From positions 20,011,063 through 20,075,062 of the forward strand of contig CM037472.1 in NCBI GenBank assembly GCA_021014325.1: a stretch of 64,000 bases of DNA, in the 5' to 3' direction. The position numbers and the translations under genes were made by a program. The DNA is from Plazaster borealis. Its lineage: Eukaryota > Echinodermata > Asteroidea > Forcipulatida > Labidiasteridae. Positions 61,401 to 64,000 of this stretch are shown one piece after another; the first letter of the stretch is position 1; every line of letters starts with the position of its first letter. The notes under the pieces were generated by a model. That model was not told the DNA's origin and did no database searches. It saw only the letters and a list, made by a program, of their open reading frames with translations.

Positions 61401-63743
61401 AGGGAGGACAACCGGAGGGCCAACAGAAAAATCCTTGTGGCATAGGAGAGAAACAAAGCACAACTCTACTAACGAACGCACAATTCTACCAACCAATGCA
61501 CAACTCTTCTCACATATGGCCTTGGCCAGGAATAAAACCTGGACCACATTGGTGAGAGGTGAGCACTTTACGCCCATGGTGGCTAGTAACTGGATCACAG
61601 GTAACAACTCATGAAGGTGTTATCTCTTCTATGATGACGTCGTTGTTCTGACAAGAACCAGTGATTAGTGAATAGTGACTGGACGTTTTGAACATTGTGC
61701 TCTGGATTTCTACTGAAGATGAAAGTAGAGTCCTCTTCGAAAAGGTCGCGTCCTGGTTCATTCACCACTGGTTTGTTTCAGAACCACCACTTCTTCGTAG
61801 AAAGATATGTTTGTCACCCGTAAACCAATTTGTTCTTATCTCTTGGTTAGTTCCCCTGTCTAAGAGTCTTGCAATATGATCTTGAGATCTTCAACTCTGA
61901 AAGAAGAGCATCTCTTATGTAATGGATCGAAACGATAGTTGTGGCATGAGAAGTTAACAATGATTACCTTTTCTCCGGGGTTTCCATGCAGTACTTCCTG
62001 GCATTATCGGCATTCAAGAACCTGAAACCAACCAATGAACATCGTTGAAATTCATCAACCTGATGAGCATGCTTGATTTCAACTGAAAGACTGTCAGTTA
62101 CCAAAGTAATATTTAAGGGAGAAATACAAAATTAAGCAAGCGGCAACTTGAAGTTGAACCCCGAATAACCCAGGAAAACCTCAAAAACCTCAAAAACCTC
62201 GCTGCCACATGTAACCACTTAACATTTGAATTCCTCAGACTAGAGATAGTTGCTCTGTCTTGTAGTTTTGCATAGTAACATAAGAGACAGCGAACACCCA
62301 TACACAATTTTGAATGAATGTGTATGGCACAATGGTACCAGGGTTTGCGCATCTGGAGGTTGCTATACAAAAGCTTGCTCCCGAACCATGTGACGTAGCA
62401 ACACTGTCTTTAGTCTGGGGAATCCAACTTCCATTCAGTTTACCAGACAATGTTCAAAATCTAGCTTGCAAACGGCTTATTTGTGTTTGCAGGAAAGAAG
62501 ATTCTAATTTTTGTATCTTACCCTACAAGGGCTGGATAGGAGCCGTCTGGCTTGGTGTCATCATGAGCTTCAGCCAGTAGGTCTGTACCACACAGATCAC
62601 CACAGAAATCTGATAACAAGAACAAACGCACACCAAAGGTACAGGTTTCCTCAAAATCAAGAAATTGGCAAAAAGATGCTCTTCCCGAAATCCAAAAGAA
62701 ATGGATGATACTTTTGGAAATGCCTGACATTAGTAACTGAGCATTTTTTATTTATTTATTAAAAAAAGTTGTGAAGCCAAGGATTCTCAGAAAAGCGAAC
62801 TTAATCACTAGACTAGCCAAGTACCCCAAGGGAAAACCCACGCAATCAGATAGGGACTAAAAACCCAATCAAGATAGTTCCCCGGCGGGATTCGAACCAG
62901 GGTCTTAGAGGTTCAAGGTGAGACAAGATGCCAACCGGACCACATATTAACAATAACAACCAGCCCATCAGAATCCAACTGCATATTTTGATTCAGTTGC
63001 ACAGAGGACTGCACTGTTTTAACTGATTATGCATTACATGGGATCAGGCATACCACCATAATCAGAGTCCAACAGTTTAGGTATTGCGTTATCAAATTGG
63101 TGTTGAATCGTCAGGCCACTGACTATTTTTTGAAATTAAATTGATCAGAATTGAACAGTTTATTGATATAAAAACAAAAATTCTAGAAGCAACCGGGAAT
63201 GACTGGATTAGTGACTCACCCAACTCCCTCCAGAATGGCGTCTTGTAATACAACAGCACTTTGATACAAGATCCCATCGGAATCCGCTGAATGAACTAAA
63301 ATAAGCACAAGAAGAAAAACACTTGTTTTTTGCCCAGTCTTTGCAAAATACAATAGTAACTGTTCTGAAAGAAACTGTTTGATATTTTTTAAAATAGGGG
63401 TGGCAAAATCTCATGTGTACATTCATTTCTCAGTATTTTTGAACGAGTGAGGGCGTGTGTCAACCAAATTTCATAATGCAAAACAAGTTATGTTCTTTCA
63501 AGAGATAATGACAAAATAAAAAATAACATTGGATAGAAGACAAATTTTACTTCAACGTCCGACTTACCTGGTTCCTTAGCGAGGGTAGGGGAGGTGAGAA
63601 TGTTATTCGACCAATCAGAGCTTGAGGTACAGCGCTAATAACATGCGCACAGCTGTAGCTGTCACCATCAAGAGTTGCTACGGTAATGCTTCCATCGTCA
63701 TGTTGGGTTACTTTGGAAACAGGCTTCTTGAGCAACACATGAT
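55310..63743 (-). CDS. MAO: Monoamine oxidase gene, 3' part (9 exons; 5' part off window)
   Basis: Flavin-dependent amine oxidase of the mitochondrial outer membrane, oxidatively deaminating biogenic amines. Exons (minus): 63743-63568, 63295-63220, 62609-62522, 62021-61968, 60597-60540, 60029-59932, 59587-59476, 57064-57002, 55474-55310; phases all agree, about 295 residues, ending in TAA. Key residues seen: AEQYSGGCY with the cysteine that covalently binds FAD (human MAO-B C397) and the adjacent cage tyrosine (Y398); [17 protein letters not shown] with the second cage tyrosine (Y435) and FAD-binding GTET; a C-terminal hydrophobic anchor. Two notable differences: Arg in place of the flavin-N5 lysine (K296 in MAO-B) and Phe at the MAO-A I335 / MAO-B Y326 gate. 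The N-terminal Rossmann part is to the right of the window. Confidence 0.96.
55447..55654. repeat. Tandem duplication across the MAO last intron/exon junction
   Basis: Both units share GTTGTTGGTCACTCCAT-ATT, GATAATAGACAGAAACAGTC-like sequence and GTCAACCAAACACTTCAA, with about 85-90 percent identity by eye. The period is about 104 bp. Confidence 0.85.
55550..55579 (-). pseudogene. Duplicated 5' end of the MAO last exon (decoy or alternative exon)
   Basis: Part of a roughly 100-bp tandem duplication (55447-55546 and 55551-55654). This copy keeps the acceptor (CATCCATAG) and reads NNGVTNNPY followed directly by TAA at 55552-55550. Splicing to it would be in frame (phase 0) but would remove the membrane anchor. 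Otherwise it is a non-functional remnant. Confidence 0.6.
55860..56150 (+). repeat. tRNA-derived SINE family e, copy 2, with inverted partial copy
   Basis: The plus-strand head at about 55998-56070 (TGTGGTCTTGTGGTAAGACA, box B GGTTCGAATCCCACCCGAG) is followed by a body ending ACACATCGGTGTAAGGGTAA. Directly upstream (55860-55920) the body occurs inverted (TTTTTACCTTTACACCGATG). The whole therefore forms a palindrome within a MAO intron. Confidence 0.65.
56277..56937 (-). mobile_element. 5'-truncated non-LTR retrotransposon (CR1/L2/jockey-like RT C-terminus)
   Basis: An open frame (56930-56385) encodes about 181 residues of the C-terminal end of a reverse transcriptase ORF. It includes [46 protein letters not shown] and the LPLHIKTS...FKTSLKTHL ending. 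It is followed by a short 3' UTR with TATAGAGCGC/GAGCGC-type sequence and an (ATT)n tail at 56277-56300. The catalytic YADD palm region is absent, so it cannot move by itself. It lies in the MAO intron between the last two exons, ending 65 bp from an exon donor. Confidence 0.85.
57002..57064 (-). CDS. MAO: MAO exon linking catalytic domain to membrane anchor
   Basis: [20 protein letters not shown] then E. It aligns with [20 protein letters not shown]. Phase 0 on both sides, so either the normal last exon or its duplicated copy can follow in frame. Confidence 0.94.
58361..58500. repeat. GC-rich palindromic MITE family H, copy (MAO intron)
   Basis: AGGCCATGTCCGAATTGGCA and GCCAATACGGATTTGGCCT are inverted ends. 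It has the same TTAGCAACACCCTTAGCAAC interior as the copy at 26734. Confidence 0.8.
58849..58976. repeat. GC-rich palindromic MITE family H, copy (MAO intron)
   Basis: AGGCCAAGTCTGAATTGGCG at the left and CTAGCCGCCAAGTCGAACCT at the right. It is about 350 bp from the previous copy and in opposite internal orientation (GCTAAGGGTGTTGCTAAAGG). Confidence 0.75.
59004..59199. repeat. Hairpin MITE family G, full copy (MAO intron)
   Basis: TGGGCCCAATTTCATAGAGC and GCTCTATGAAATTGGGCCCT are near-perfect inverted ends around about 195 bp. It is among the best-preserved copies. Confidence 0.85.
59253..59442. repeat. Hairpin MITE family G, full copy next to a MAO exon
   Basis: GGCCCAGTTTCATAGAGCCG to CAGCTCTATGAAATTGGGCA. 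It is only 53 bp from the previous copy and 34 bp from the donor of the MAO exon at 59476-59587. Confidence 0.85.
59476..59587 (-). CDS. MAO: MAO exon with FAGTET and cage tyrosine
   Basis: [20 protein letters not shown] then [17 protein letters not shown], nearly identical to vertebrate MAO. The donor GAG|GTGAGT, 34 bp from a family G hairpin MITE. Confidence 0.97.
59932..60029 (-). CDS. MAO: MAO exon with covalent-FAD cysteine
   Basis: [20 protein letters not shown] then [17 protein letters not shown] is the invariant MAO motif: the Cys carries 8-alpha-cysteinyl-FAD and the Tyr forms half of the aromatic cage. The acceptor GTCTGATAG was chosen over GCTACAG because only it keeps PV--VEQNW in frame with the previous phase 0 exon. 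Confidence 0.95.
60540..60597 (-). CDS. MAO: MAO short exon [10 protein letters not shown]
   Basis: [19 protein letters not shown] aligns with LCELYAKVLGSLEALEP. The acceptor is TTTTTTGCAG, the donor AAT|GTGAGT, phase 0 out. Confidence 0.92.
60842..61862. mobile_element. Foldback element with SINE between the arms (MAO intron)
   Basis: The left arm (about 60845-61115) and right arm (about 61595-61860) are reverse complements. AACAAACCAGTAGTGAGTGA, GAGGACTCTCTGTTCATTTT and CACTGGTTCTTGTCAAAACC all recur inverted. The spacer holds SINE family a (61225-61580). No transposase is visible. Confidence 0.75.
61225..61580 (-). mobile_element. tRNA-derived SINE family a, copy 2
   Basis: It shares long stretches with the copy at 3266, for example TTTGGGAGGCTAATCATCCT, GCAGGCATGCAAGGGC and GACCACGGAGCACAGCCAGA. 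It too sits between the arms of a foldback element (60842-61862). The head is more degraded than in copy 1. Confidence 0.7.
61968..62021 (-). CDS. MAO: MAO short exon [10 protein letters not shown]
   Basis: [18 protein letters not shown] aligns with FILAHKARKLARLTKEER. The acceptor is TTGGTTTCAG, the donor AG|GTAATC. Small exon (54 bp), supported by phase on both sides. Confidence 0.92.
62215..62440. mobile_element. Foldback element relative without SINE (MAO intron)
   Basis: Shares TTTGAATTCCTCAGACTA, GCGAACACCCATACACAATT, TTTGAATGAATGTGTATGGC and CAATGGTACCAGGGTTTG with the element at 3119-3840. It lacks the SINE: TAACATAAGAGACAG is continuous here, giving the empty-site state. Confidence 0.75.
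62522..62609 (-). CDS. MAO: MAO exon with substrate-gate residue
   Basis: Begins by completing Asp, then [20 protein letters not shown] and DGSYPALVG. It aligns with [33 protein letters not shown]. The Phe after Asp is at the position of MAO-B Tyr326 / MAO-A Ile335. The segment between gate and DDTKP is shorter than in vertebrates by about four residues. Confidence 0.94.
62766..62946 (-). mobile_element. tRNA-derived SINE family b, copy 3 (partial)
   Basis: Contains GGCGGGATTCGAACCAGGGT (box B on minus), GACTAAAAACCCAATC and GTGAAGCCAAGGATTCTCAG. It matches the copies at 4487 and 27602 but lacks their central TCCACATCTAAAAC block, so it is internally deleted. Confidence 0.65.
63220..63295 (-). 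CDS. MAO: MAO exon FIQRIPMGS
   Basis: [20 protein letters not shown] then FWREL, matching [24 protein letters not shown]. Of two possible acceptors (TTATTTTAG and TTCATTCAG) the upstream one is preferred because it restores the FIQ residues equivalent to MIT. Confidence 0.93.
63568..63743 (-). CDS. MAO: MAO exon with the N5-lysine position
   Basis: [40 protein letters not shown] and PSLRNQ match MAO LLNKPVVKVEQ...[26 protein letters not shown]. The codon at 63609-63607 is CGA (Arg) where vertebrate MAOs have Lys. The acceptor is TTTTGGCAG, the donor CAG|GTAAGT. Confidence 0.95.
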
Positions 63744-64000
63744 CTGCCAAAATACCGACAAGAAATCATTCCCTGAATGTCTCCGTGAGTGAGTTTGATT
63801 ATTTCTCAACCCTTGACCCCTTCAAACCCTCCTCTAGGTGCATACTTCAAGATGCCTCAAAAACTCCATGATGCTATAAACACAATGGTGAAGTAACCCA
63901 TGCCACACTTTCCTATCATTGTATTTGTATCTATGGTCGATCAGTGCCACAGACTGCCACTGCAGAAATTGACCAAGGTTGAGAATATTATCTCTTCCAA

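Noticed and set aside
63744..64000. Search for further MAO exons upstream
   Set aside because: Nothing matching the preceding MAO block (GGSGQVSERIMDLLGD-type) is visible. The previous exon is outside the window.

Overview
This is an AT-rich animal nuclear segment with long introns, canonical GT-AG splice sites and dense short palindromic transposons and tRNA-derived SINEs. The three protein-coding genes are all animal families. Their deuterostome character and the repeat style suggest a marine invertebrate deuterostome, most likely an echinoderm. That placement is inference; no marker here fixes the species.

Region 1 (1-37458, minus strand): the serine palmitoyltransferase catalytic subunit gene (SPTLC2 type). 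Eleven coding exons with matching phases give 559 codons, from the start codon at 37458 to 1946. The final C-terminal exon lies beyond the left edge. Its introns (up to about 7 kb) are full of repeats: a 1.86-kb foldback transposon with 4-bp target duplications, hairpin MITEs, several SINE families and short tandem duplications. Intron 2 holds a frame-compatible candidate alternative terminal exon.

Region 2 (37459-40170): the interval between two divergently transcribed genes. It holds a GC-richer stretch with a perfect CRE palindrome near SPTLC2, then repeat fragments.

Region 3 (40171-50085, plus strand): a HHIP-like secreted protein gene with eight coding exons and 752 residues. Domains are a signal peptide, a folate-receptor-like cysteine-rich domain, a sugar-dehydrogenase-like beta-propeller and a C-terminal netrin-type (NTR/C345C) domain. 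From memory, vertebrate HHIPL1 ends in an SRCR domain instead.

Region 4 (50086-55309): intergenic, with the HHIPL 3' flank and repeats.

Region 5 (55310 to the right edge, minus strand): the 3' two-fifths or more of a monoamine oxidase gene (nine exons), including the covalent-FAD cysteine, the aromatic-cage tyrosines and the C-terminal membrane anchor. Its last intron/exon junction is tandemly duplicated, creating a second acceptor that would give a protein without the membrane anchor. The lysine that normally contacts flavin N5 is replaced by arginine.

The three genes have no evident common pathway: sphingolipid synthesis at the ER, a secreted Hedgehog-interacting-protein relative, and mitochondrial amine oxidation. 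I found no operon, CRISPR, rRNA or convincing functional tRNA. Exon coordinates were derived by hand from homology, reading frame and splice signals; none is backed by transcript data.
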